A stretch of 13,490 bases of DNA from an uncultured Candidatus Competibacteraceae bacterium (GTDB lineage: Bacteria; Pseudomonadota; Gammaproteobacteria; Competibacterales; Competibacteraceae): contig CALGOO010000251.1 in NCBI GenBank assembly GCA_937960715.1, forward strand, positions 1 through 13,490, written 5' to 3'. Under the pieces are notes generated by a model. It worked only from the letters and a program-made list of their open reading frames with translations. It did no database searches and was not told the DNA's origin. Below are positions 7,034-13,490 of this stretch, in pieces (within the stretch, counting starts at the first letter, position 1; the number at the start of each line of letters is the position of its first letter). Made by a program: the position numbers and the translations under genes.

Positions 7034-7558
7034 TTAGATCAGACCACGAAGTATTCTTTCGCCGTCGAGATGTCGGGCGGCAAGCTCGGCGCGTACATCC
7101 CTCAACAATTTCGGCCAATGACGGAGCGGCTTATGGCGCACGGGGTATGTAGTCCGCAACAGCGCCACCAGTATTTCGGGGGCGGCATCGCTGACCTTGA
7201 CCGACTTGAGCAAGCGGTCGATTTCCGCAAAGTAATTCGCCTTCAGCAGGTTCGTGAGACCAGCGATCACCGGCATGAGGTCGGCGGGTTTTAGCGGCCC
7301 GCCGGCAGGTTCCATCACGCGATCAAACCACGAAATGTCAACGGGGGGACGGACTTGCGCGCTCGACTCTGTGTTGTCCTGACGTTGTTCGTCTGTGGGA
7401 TAACTCCACGCCTTCAATATCGGGCTGAAAGCATCGTCCCCGGCCGTGGTCGGTGACAGGCGGATCCACCACTCCTCACGAGGAGATCGGTTGCGGGCCA
7501 AGCGCGTTGTGGAGACGCTCTTGTATGCAACCTCGGAATATTGCGCCTGCGTTGGCAT
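7034..7558 (-). CDS. Hypothetical protein, middle gene of the TIGR04255 operon
   Basis: I do not recognise the family. The 174-residue product from the ATG at 7558 starts MPTQAQYSEVAYKSVSTTRL. It ends in a helical region with PEILVALLRTTYPVRHKP, then LRHWPKLLRDVRAEL and a final GERILRGLI. The Leu/Arg-rich C-terminal part looks like a compact helical domain; the N-terminal third is low in hydrophobics. The start lies inside the upstream gene (83-nt overlap); a TTG at 7597 and an ATG at 7588 are longer options. It ends 2 nt before the third gene, so translation is probably coupled. No catalytic motif is visible. Confidence 0.6.
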   Translation of the reverse strand: MPTQAQYSEVAYKSVSTTRLARNRSPREEWWIRLSPTTAGDDAFSPILKAWSYPTDEQRQDNTESSAQVRPPVDISWFDRVMEPAGGPLKPADLMPVIAGLTNLLKANYFAEIDRLLKSVKVSDAAPEILVALLRTTYPVRHKPLRHWPKLLRDVRAELAARHLDGERILRGLI

Positions 7559-8285
7559 GAAATCTGTCCAAGTGGCGTTGGATAGCATCGAGATCAAATC
7601 TCGCCATTTGATTATCGAGGTAGAAATCCGCGTCGATCAGATACGCTGAATTGCCGGTCTGCTCTTTCCTGACGATGCCGTGGCGTAGCCCCAGCACGCA
7701 ATCCTCCAACTGGAAGCTGATGTAGGACTGCGCCGCGAGCACATCGGTTTCAGGAATGGAGTCGTCTTCGGTCAAGGAATCCGCGATGGTGGCGCCCAGC
7801 AAGAAAGGCGCGAGGAGTTCCCGCCACGGCACATCGATCAGCCCGATTTCTTCGCGGTTGATGAGATCGCGATAACGCAAACCCAAGCGGGTCCAGTAGG
7901 TGACTGGATACAGCTTGGCCACGGTTTTGAGGCCAACCATCATCCGAGGTCGGAAATCTTCCCATTGCTCATAGTTGGCGCAGGTTAACGCAAGGAACTC
8001 GCTGGCAAGGGAAATTCGCCATGCCCGATCCGGCGTGATGAAATGGTAGGCCGTGGTGCGCCTGGGGAGATCGTCGGCCGTCATCTTGTTGGGGCCTTGC
8101 CCGATCATGACCGCAAGAGTTTCTTCCTGAACCTCAAGAAGCGGGTAATCCTGGCGCAGCGCCCGCTGGAAATCCGAGGGCAGTTGGTCGTCGATCTCAA
8201 GTATGCGAGGGAAACGCACCTGCGCCACGACCTCGACCAAGGGGTTCTTGGTGTAGCGCACGCGATCCCATTGTTTCAGACGCAT
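7476..8285 (-). CDS. TIGR04255 family protein
   Basis: This 269-residue protein is the first gene of the minus-strand operon. The start MRLKQWDRVRYTKNPLVEVV followed by AQVRFPRIL (residues 20-28) is the signature opening of the sporadically distributed TIGR04255 family, whose members are about 260 residues long and have no established function. Further on are YHFITPDRAWRISLASEFLAL and YWTRLGLRYRDLI (152-164), also in line with the family as I know it. No transmembrane or signal segment is apparent. It is divergent from the type III mod gene, with 172 bp between the starts. Its 3' end overlaps the next gene, so the two probably share one transcript. Confidence 0.75.
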   Translation of the reverse strand: MRLKQWDRVRYTKNPLVEVVAQVRFPRILEIDDQLPSDFQRALRQDYPLLEVQEETLAVMIGQGPNKMTADDLPRRTTAYHFITPDRAWRISLASEFLALTCANYEQWEDFRPRMMVGLKTVAKLYPVTYWTRLGLRYRDLINREEIGLIDVPWRELLAPFLLGATIADSLTEDDSIPETDVLAAQSYISFQLEDCVLGLRHGIVRKEQTGNSAYLIDADFYLDNQMARFDLDAIQRHLDRFHANAGAIFRGCIQERLHNALGPQPISS

Positions 8286-8457
8286 GGTTTTCTCGCCGGC
8301 ATCAATGACTTCGCCTCATGCTCGTTGATAGTATAGCCGATGCGGTCGACCGTTGCTTTGTAGGCGCAGCCAACGCCGATGACACCACCCGGCAACAGGA
8401 ACGCCTGATGCGCGATCAACACGCCGCGTTGCGCTGCTCGTAACCCAGGACCCCACC
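8286..8457. promoter_or_regulatory. Divergent intergenic region between the TIGR04255 operon and mod-res
   Basis: This 172-bp spacer must hold the promoters for both divergent operons unless a small gene sits here. The mod ribosome binding site AGGA lies about 7 nt before the ATG at 8458. No clear operator palindrome was found. Both strands contain short open frames (minus strand 8276-8422 from a GTG; plus strand 8318-8443 from an ATG); neither has recognisable content. Confidence 0.4.
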
Positions 8458-10317
8458 ATGCCAGAGCTTGATTTCAAGGGTAAGGAATTCGTTTACAACC
8501 ATCATCTTGCCGTTCCGCACCGTCCGTTGATTCCGCACCCGGACAAATCCGTTCTCCTCTCGCCCTTTGGGAAAGAGGCTGGGGGTGAGAGCGCAAGACT
8601 CGATGGCAACCTGATCATCCACGGCGACAACCTGCACGCCTTGAAGTCGCTGTTACCGATGTACGCCGGCAAGGTGGATTGCATTTTCATCGATCCGCCG
8701 TATAACACCGGCAACGAAGGCTGGTGCTACAACGACAACATGAACAGTCCGATGCTGCGGGAGTGGTTGAACAGCAATCCAGTCAGTATCGAGGACGGGC
8801 TGCGCCACGATAAATGGTTGTGCATGATGTGGCCGCGTTTGCGGTTGCTGCATGAATTGCTATCGGAAACGGGTAGTTTGTGGATGACGCTGGACGATAA
8901 CGAAATTCATCGGGCAAGGATGATGATGGATGAGATTTTTGGGGAGCAGAACTTTATTGCCACTTGTATTTGGCACAAGGTCTATTCACCCAAGAATACT
9001 GCCCAATTCTTTTCAGAAGACCATGATTATGTGTTGGTGTGTGCCAAAGAAAAGAACATTTGGCGACCCCAGCTACTCGGACGTACTGAGGAAATGGAAG
9101 CCCGCTATATCAATCCTGACAATGATTCCAGAGGGCCTTGGAAACCTAGCGACCTAACAGCCCGTAATCCTTATAGCAAAGGAAAATATACAGTCGTTGG
9201 GCCAACTGGCAAAACCTTCGATTCGGGTACTCGATATTGGCGTCAGAGTTACGAGTCTTTCCTAGAATTAGATAAAAACCACCGAATTTGGTGGGGCGAA
9301 GATGGAAACAATATGCCCGCGCAAAAACGGTTTTTATCTGAAGTGATGGAGGGCCGAGTTCCACAAACTATCTGGCATTTCGACGAAGTAGGCCATACTC
9401 AGGATGCCAAAAAGGAATTGCTGGCAATCCTCAATTTCAATCGCTCCGAAGATGTTTTCATCACGCCCAAGCCAGTTAGACTCATCGAACGAGTTATTAA
9501 ATTGGCGAGCGATGAAAATTCCATCGTACTCGATTCCTTCGCCGGTTCCGGCACCACCGCCCACGCCGTTTTAGCCGCCAACGCCAAAGACGGCGGCGAC
9601 CGCAAATTCATTCTCGTGGAATGCGAAGACTACGCCGACAGCCTGACCGCCGAGCGCGTGCGCCGCGTCATCAACGGCTACACTTTTTCCGGCACACAGC
9701 GGGAAGAATTGCACCGCGAAAAGCTCACCTTCACCAGCCTGAAAAAAGCCGACAAGCTGCTGGATCACATCGAATCCATCAAGAATCTGGACGGCCATCG
9801 CTTCGACAACATCAAGTCCGAAGTCAAGGACGGCGAATTGATCGTCACCGGCGAAAAAGCCATCACCGAGCGCGTCGCGGGATTGGGCGGTAGTTTTACC
9901 TTCTGCACCCTGGGCGACGCTATCGAAATGGACAAACTGCTGACCGGCGAAGCGTTGCCAGCCTTCAAGCAGTTGGGTGCTCTGCTGTTCCACACCGCCA
10001 CCAGCGAGGTTTTGCCCTCAATTCCGGCCACTCTCGCGGCAGGCGAAGGAAGATACGTCGAGGGCTGTGGCTATCTCGGCGAATCAACCCACTATCACGT
10101 CTGGCTGATCTACCGGCCCAACCTGGAATTCCTCAAATCCCGCGAGGCGGCGCTGACGCTACCCCGCGCCGAAGCCATCGTGAAGGCGAAGCCCGGCAAG
10201 CGCCATCTGGTCTTTGCACCGGCCAAGTTTGTCTCACAAAAGCTGTTGGACAAAACTGGCTTGCCGGTTGAATTCGCGCCTTTGCCGTTCGCCCTGTACC
10301 GCATCGAACGCGATTGA
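8458..10317 (+). CDS. mod: Type III restriction-modification system DNA methyltransferase (Mod)
   Basis: Mod recognises the asymmetric target and methylates adenine N6, and forms the restriction complex with Res. The 619-residue protein has the beta-class order of motifs: catalytic DPPYNTG at 79-85, then SAM-binding DSFAGSGTT at 359-367. The region between (about 170-330) is the target recognition domain. Conserved flanks include LIIHGDNLHALKSLL (52-66) and RHDKWLCMMWPRLRLL (116-131). The ATG is supported by an AGGA site 7 nt upstream. Two oddities: residues 33-45 appear to be encoded by a palindromic repeat inserted in frame, and the recognition domain is visibly more AT-rich than the rest. 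It is followed by res after 9 nt. Confidence 0.95.
   Translation: MPELDFKGKEFVYNHHLAVPHRPLIPHPDKSVLLSPFGKEAGGESARLDGNLIIHGDNLHALKSLLPMYAGKVDCIFIDPPYNTGNEGWCYNDNMNSPMLREWLNSNPVSIEDGLRHDKWLCMMWPRLRLLHELLSETGSLWMTLDDNEIHRARMMMDEIFGEQNFIATCIWHKVYSPKNTAQFFSEDHDYVLVCAKEKNIWRPQLLGRTEEMEARYINPDNDSRGPWKPSDLTARNPYSKGKYTVVGPTGKTFDSGTRYWRQSYESFLELDKNHRIWWGEDGNNMPAQKRFLSEVMEGRVPQTIWHFDEVGHTQDAKKELLAILNFNRSEDVFITPKPVRLIERVIKLASDENSIVLDSFAGSGTTAHAVLAANAKDGGDRKFILVECEDYADSLTAERVRRVINGYTFSGTQREELHREKLTFTSLKKADKLLDHIESIKNLDGHRFDNIKSEVKDGELIVTGEKAITERVAGLGGSFTFCTLGDAIEMDKLLTGEALPAFKQLGALLFHTATSEVLPSIPATLAAGEGRYVEGCGYLGESTHYHVWLIYRPNLEFLKSREAALTLPRAEAIVKAKPGKRHLVFAPAKFVSQKLLDKTGLPVEFAPLPFALYRIERD
8554..8592 (+). 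repeat. In-frame palindromic repeat inside mod
   Basis: The segment CCTCTCGCCC (8556-8565), TTT, GGGAAAGAGG (8569-8578) forms a stem with 8 of 10 pairs and is followed by CTGGGGGTGAGAGC. This closely resembles a dispersed intergenic palindrome of many GC-rich proteobacteria (CCCTCTCCCTTTGGGAGAGGG followed by a TGGGGTGAGGG-like tail). Here it is translated as LLSPFGKEAGGES, between the HHLAVPHRPLIP region and the conserved GNLIIHGDNL of Mod, where I recall homologues being shorter. Confidence 0.5.
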
Positions 10318-10326
10318 GGCGACGCC

Positions 10327-12960
10327 ATGAGCTTGCGCGATCTGGACTATCAGGCGCGGGTGTTGACCGTGTTCGACGGCTATCTGACCGAACTTTCGGC
10401 CCAGAAGAAACGGGCGGACGGCATCGCGGTGCTGGCGCGGCAACAGCCGGACCTTGGGCTCGAAATCCCCGATTTCCCCGCCAAGACCTGGGAAGCTCTC
10501 CACCAAGCAAGCCGACTTCCGCCCTCACGGCGCAACATTCCCCATTCGCCGCGCCGGGACGGCATCGGCCGATCCGTGCCCAATGCCGTGTTCAAAGTCC
10601 CCACCGGCGGCGGTAAAACCTGGCTGGCGGTCTCGGCGCTGTCCCGTATCTTCGGGCGCTATCTGGGCAAAAATACCGGCTTCGTGCTGTGGATCGTGCC
10701 CAACGAAGCCATCTACAGCCAGACCAAACGGCAACTGAACGACCGCCAGCATCCCTACCGGCAAATGCTCGACCGCGCCGCCGCCGGTCGGGTTCGGCTG
10801 CTGGAAAAGAACGACCGGCTGGATGCCCGCGATGTTGAATCTCATCTCTGCGTCATGTTGCTGATGCTGGCCTCCGCTAGACGCAACGAAAAATCTCAAC
10901 TTCGCCTGTTCCGGGATCGCGGCGACGTACACGGCTTTTTTCCACCCGAAGGTGAACTGGAAGCGCACCGGCGGACGCTGGAACAGACGCCGAATCTTGA
11001 CGCCTACAGCCAATCGGGGGAAGCCGGCGCGTTCTGGCCGCTGGTCAAGGACTCGCTGGGCAACGCCCTGCGGCTGATCCGCCCGGTGGTGGTGTTCGAT
11101 GAAGGACAGCACGCGGTTCCGGAACTGGCCTTCGCCACGCTCTACGGCTTCAACCCCTGCTTCGTGTTGGAACTCACCGCCACGCCGAAAGACGTAGCGG
11201 CCAAGGGTGGCGCGAATCCCAGACCGGCCCGCCACGCCAACATCCTGGTCGAAGTGCTGGGAACCGAGCTGGACGGCGAGGGCATGATCAAGATGCCCCT
11301 CAACCTCGATCCCCGCCAAGGCACCGACTGGCGCAACACCCTGCGCGCCGCTCTCGACCGCTTGAACCTGCTGGATGCCGAAGCGCGGCGACTGCACGGC
11401 GAACGTGGGCGCTACATCCGCCCGATTCTGCTGGTGCAGGTGGAACGCACCGGCAAGGAACAGCGCGACAGCGGCCACATCCACGCCCTCGATGCCAAGG
11501 ACTGGCTGTTGACCGCCGGCCTGGACGCGGCCGAAATCGCCATCAAGACCGCCGACACCAACGAACTGGCCAACCCCGAAAATCAGAACTTGCTGTCTCC
11601 GACCAACCGGGTGCGGGTCATCATCACCAAGCAGGCGCTGCAAGAGGGCTGGGACTGTCCGTTCGCTTACGTGCTGTGCGCCTTGGCCGCCAGCGCCAAT
11701 CTGTCGGCCATGACCCAACTGGTCGGCCGCATCCTGCGCCAGCCGCACGCCGAGAAGACCGGCGTTCCCCTGCTGGACGAGTGCTACGTCATCACCCACC
11801 ATGCCGATACGGCGCGGGTGGTGGATGCCATCAAAACCGGACTGGAAGAAGACGGGCTGGGTGACTTGGTCAAGGAAATCAAGATCGGCGACGATAGCAA
11901 TAGCCGCTTGCCCGGCATCCGCAAGGTTCCCCGGCGCGACCGGTTCGCCAGGACGGAAATCTACCTGCCGCAAGTGCTCCGCGTGGAAGGCGATGCGGTC
12001 CGGCCCCTCGACTACGAGCAAGACATCCTGTTCGAGCTGGACTGGTCGGCGGTCGATCCCGCGCCGCTGGTGGCGATGATCCCCGACAACGCCCAGACCG
12101 CCGAGCGGCAACTGCGCCGCATCCGGCTGGCCGATTCGGGCCAGGAACGCCTCGTGGCCGAAGTCGCCGGGCAAAGCGAGGAAGCCCTGCGGTTCGATCC
12201 CGCCTACGCGGTGCGGATGGTGTCCGACCTCGTGCCGAACCCCTGGATCGCCCGCGAGATCGTCGGCCGCGTACTGGCGGGCCTAATGGCGCGCGGCTTC
12301 GATGCCGACAAGCTGGGCGCCTTGGCCGGGCTGATCGTCGAGCAACTCCGCCAATGGCTGGACGGCGAACGCGACCGCATGGCCGAGGCGGTGTTCCGGG
12401 CGGCGGTGACCGCCGGCCGTATTCAGTTCCGGCTCCGAACCGACGGGCAAAATTGGCGGATGCCGTTCGAGGCTCAGACTTACGAACCCGAAGGCGCCGA
12501 GCAACTGGTCGGCAAGACCGGCGGGCCGCTGGAAAAAAGCCTGTTCGCCCCGATCTACAAAGGCGACTTTTCCAGTCAGGACGAGCGCAACATCGCGGTC
12601 TATCTCGACGGTGAAGCCGCGTTGACCTGGTGGCATCGCAACGTCGCCCGCCAGCAGTACGCTATCCAAGGTTGGCGACGCGGAAGAATTTATCCTGATT
12701 TCATCTTCGCCCTGCAACGCGGCGCGGGCATGGAACGGCTGGTGGTGCTGGAAATGAAAGGCCCGCAGTTGGCCGGCAACCCGGATACCGAATACAAGCG
12801 TGCCGTGTTGCGGCTCATGTCCGACCACTACGCCATCGAACACGCGCCGCATGTCGGCGGGCTGGAGCTGGTCGTCCCCGACGGAACCGCGGTGCAGTGT
12901 GACCTGGTTTTAATGCAGGATTGGAAAATGAGATTACCAAATGAATTTATTGGAAAATAG
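10327..12960 (+). CDS. res: Type III restriction-modification system restriction subunit (Res)
   Basis: Res is the ATP-dependent helicase/nuclease of the type III enzyme and needs Mod for target recognition. The 877-residue product has Walker A VPTGGGKT (91-98), the DEAD-box variant DEGQ (258-261), TATP (284-287) and motif VI QLVGRILRQP (464-473). Near the C-terminus is a PD-(D/E)xK nuclease: YPDF (Asp790) and VLEMKG (Glu808, Lys810). All key motifs are intact, so restriction is probably functional. Length and domain order fit the family. The start lies 9 nt after the mod stop, with a weak GAGG-type site. The final residues PNEFIGK are AT-rich and are encoded by the 12-bp sequence shared with the mnmE 3' end, so the natural C-terminus may have been altered by integration. 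Confidence 0.95.
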   Translation: MSLRDLDYQARVLTVFDGYLTELSAQKKRADGIAVLARQQPDLGLEIPDFPAKTWEALHQASRLPPSRRNIPHSPRRDGIGRSVPNAVFKVPTGGGKTWLAVSALSRIFGRYLGKNTGFVLWIVPNEAIYSQTKRQLNDRQHPYRQMLDRAAAGRVRLLEKNDRLDARDVESHLCVMLLMLASARRNEKSQLRLFRDRGDVHGFFPPEGELEAHRRTLEQTPNLDAYSQSGEAGAFWPLVKDSLGNALRLIRPVVVFDEGQHAVPELAFATLYGFNPCFVLELTATPKDVAAKGGANPRPARHANILVEVLGTELDGEGMIKMPLNLDPRQGTDWRNTLRAALDRLNLLDAEARRLHGERGRYIRPILLVQVERTGKEQRDSGHIHALDAKDWLLTAGLDAAEIAIKTADTNELANPENQNLLSPTNRVRVIITKQALQEGWDCPFAYVLCALAASANLSAMTQLVGRILRQPHAEKTGVPLLDECYVITHHADTARVVDAIKTGLEEDGLGDLVKEIKIGDDSNSRLPGIRKVPRRDRFARTEIYLPQVLRVEGDAVRPLDYEQDILFELDWSAVDPAPLVAMIPDNAQTAERQLRRIRLADSGQERLVAEVAGQSEEALRFDPAYAVRMVSDLVPNPWIAREIVGRVLAGLMARGFDADKLGALAGLIVEQLRQWLDGERDRMAEAVFRAAVTAGRIQFRLRTDGQNWRMPFEAQTYEPEGAEQLVGKTGGPLEKSLFAPIYKGDFSSQDERNIAVYLDGEAALTWWHRNVARQQYAIQGWRRGRIYPDFIFALQRGAGMERLVVLEMKGPQLAGNPDTEYKRAVLRLMSDHYAIEHAPHVGGLELVVPDGTAVQCDLVLMQDWKMRLPNEFIGK
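12949..12960 (+). repeat. att-like direct repeat, right copy (end of res)
   Basis: This exact copy of the 12-bp mnmE end ATTGGAAAATAG supplies the stop codon of res. A partial copy, ATTGGAAAAT, also occurs at 12920-12929 within the Asp-Trp-Lys-Met codons of res, so local duplication or chance must be weighed against an attachment site. Confidence 0.45.
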
Positions 12961-13024
12961 TCTGCTTGGAACGCTGTCGAAAAGGAAAATTGGCTAATGA
13001 TTTCGGCAAAATTTTGAGGTGGAG

Positions 13025-13168
13025 ATGGGCGGATGCGGCAGCGGGCGACACTGGCATTTCGGCGCCAAGGACACGACGGACGATTACCGGGCGCTGGACG
13101 TGCGGCGCTGGCATCCGACGGTTTGGCATCGGGCCAGAAGAATGGTGAATCCGTTTCGCAAAAATTAG
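13025..13168 (+). pseudogene. N-terminal remnant of an MGGxGSGRHWH-type hypothetical gene
   Basis: After a strong GAGGTGG ribosome binding site comes an ATG encoding MGGCGSGRHWHFGAKDTTDD and then YRALDVRRWH. This is the N-terminus of an uncharacterised family that I remember as MGGxGSGRHWxxGAKDTTxDYRALDVRRW, often found in multiple copies in GC-rich Proteobacteria. After residue 30 the reading deteriorates (PTVWHRARRMVNPFRKN) and stops at 47 residues. Residues like NGESVS in another frame at about 13140-13160 suggest a deletion plus frameshift. The rest of the gene, usually with a zinc-ribbon-like part, is missing. Confidence 0.5.
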
Positions 13169-13201
13169 GGGTTGCTGGCATCGTTCCGGGGGACAACCAT
13201 G

Positions 13202-13225
13202 AAATCTGTTCCCGGATTTGTTCCC
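13202..13225. repeat. Imperfect tandem 12-bp repeat
   Basis: AAATCTGTTCCC is followed directly by GGATTTGTTCCC (9 of 12 identical). It lies between two gene remnants in non-coding DNA. No function can be assigned. Confidence 0.4.
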
Positions 13226-13281
13226 ATGATCGAGTGATGTTTTTCAAAAACCAAGCATGAAAGCGGCTTATCGCCGATTCG

Positions 13282-13395
13282 CTAGATTCTGCATTGGAGC
13301 CTTCCAGGCGCGACCAGTTGCGGCCCTTCGGTAAGAGCACGATCCACCAGTTCGCTGAAACGGTTTTTGGCTTCCTGTAACTGCCAGGTTTGCAT
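13282..13395 (-). pseudogene. N-terminal remnant of a Phd/YefM-type antitoxin
   Basis: The 37-residue frame begins MQTWQLQEAKNRFSELVDRA and continues LTEGPQLV. This is the DNA-binding N-terminal half of Phd/YefM antitoxins, which repress their own operon and neutralise a toxin such as a Doc or RelE/PIN type. A GAAGAGG ribosome binding site stands 6 nt before the ATG. Homology ends near PQLV (about 13312), where intact members continue with xRxGxxAVVV. Here it reads APGRLQCRI and stops. No toxin gene follows. It is a remnant, or at best an orphan short repressor. Confidence 0.7.
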
Positions 13396-13450
13396 GAAGG
13401 GCCTCTTCGGTGAAACACTGGAACTAGTCGGTCTGGTGTAACCGTTCACT

Positions 13451-13490
13451 CCCCCTCCCGGCGGGAGGGGGTTGGGGGGAGGGTAAGTCG
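13451..13490. repeat. C/G-rich palindromic repeat at the right edge (REP-like, partial)
   Basis: Perfect 9-bp arms, CCCCCTCCC at 13451-13459 and GGGAGGGGG at 13463-13471, are followed by TTGGGGGGAGGGTAAGTCG to the window end. The tail resembles GGGAGGGCAAGTCG at 3327-3340, so it belongs to the same dispersed repeat family and probably continues beyond the window. Confidence 0.65.

Larger units (their letters stand above)
6203..12960. mobile_element. Putative island at the mnmE 3' end carrying a three-gene operon and a type III R-M system
   Basis: The segment is bounded by two 12-bp identical copies of the mnmE 3' end and contains only accessory genes: the TIGR04255-family operon on the minus strand and mod-res on the plus strand. 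mnmE remains intact, as expected for integration at its 3' end. No integrase, excisionase or relaxase gene is present, so it would be a decayed or non-autonomous element, or one whose integrase was lost. The extent is inferred from the repeat alone. Confidence 0.35.

Noticed and set aside
10525..12174. 549-residue open frame antisense to res
   Set aside because: It lies wholly within res, which has all family motifs. Long antisense frames are expected in GC-rich genes, and the translation has no recognisable domain.
12828..13418. 196-residue minus-strand frame at the right end
   Set aside because: It crosses the res 3' end antisense and the gene remnants; the antitoxin-like peptide is in a different frame and explains the region better.

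Overview
The window looks like a piece of a GC-rich gammaproteobacterial chromosome. The backbone is the conserved block rpmH - rnpA - yidD - yidC - mnmE, all on the + strand, with the divergent start of a probable FMN-binding glutamate-synthase-family gene at the left edge. dnaA is not next to rpmH here. The protein style and the abundance of C/G-rich palindromic repeats would fit a Competibacter-like lineage, but that assignment is only an impression.

The backbone is interrupted by accessory DNA on both sides of mnmE. Between yidC and mnmE (about 3043-4788) lies a wrecked type I restriction-modification locus. It holds the first ~62 codons of an hsdM, a C/G-rich palindromic repeat pair, the tail of an unidentified gene, the first 340 codons of a HerA-type ATPase gene, and then, fused at about 4660, the last ~41 codons of an hsdR. 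This reads as an hsdM...X-herA...hsdR defence island that has lost most of its interior through at least two deletions. mnmE starts 70 bp after the hsdR tail, with no good ribosome binding site and a strong palindrome upstream.

Downstream of mnmE (6203-12960) is an intact defence module. It contains a three-gene minus-strand operon: a TIGR04255-family protein, an unknown protein, and a protein with a possible permuted papain-like/NlpC-P60 layout. Divergent from it is a complete type III restriction-modification pair, mod and res. The last 12 bp of mnmE, at its stop codon, recur exactly at the last 12 bp of res, including its stop codon. The 3' end of mnmE/trmE is the known attachment site of SGI1-type genomic islands, so 6203-12960 may be an integrated island or its remnant. 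No integrase gene is in the window.

The right end (12961-13490) is a gene graveyard: an N-terminal scrap of an MGGxGSGRHWH-type hypothetical gene, a short imperfect tandem repeat, an N-terminal scrap of a Phd/YefM-type antitoxin gene, and another C/G-rich palindromic repeat. Its tail resembles that of the repeat inside the decayed type I locus.

The candidates for something undescribed are the TIGR04255 / unknown / papain-like operon and the possible use of the mnmE 3' end as its integration site. No CRISPR array, tRNA, rRNA or transposase gene was seen.
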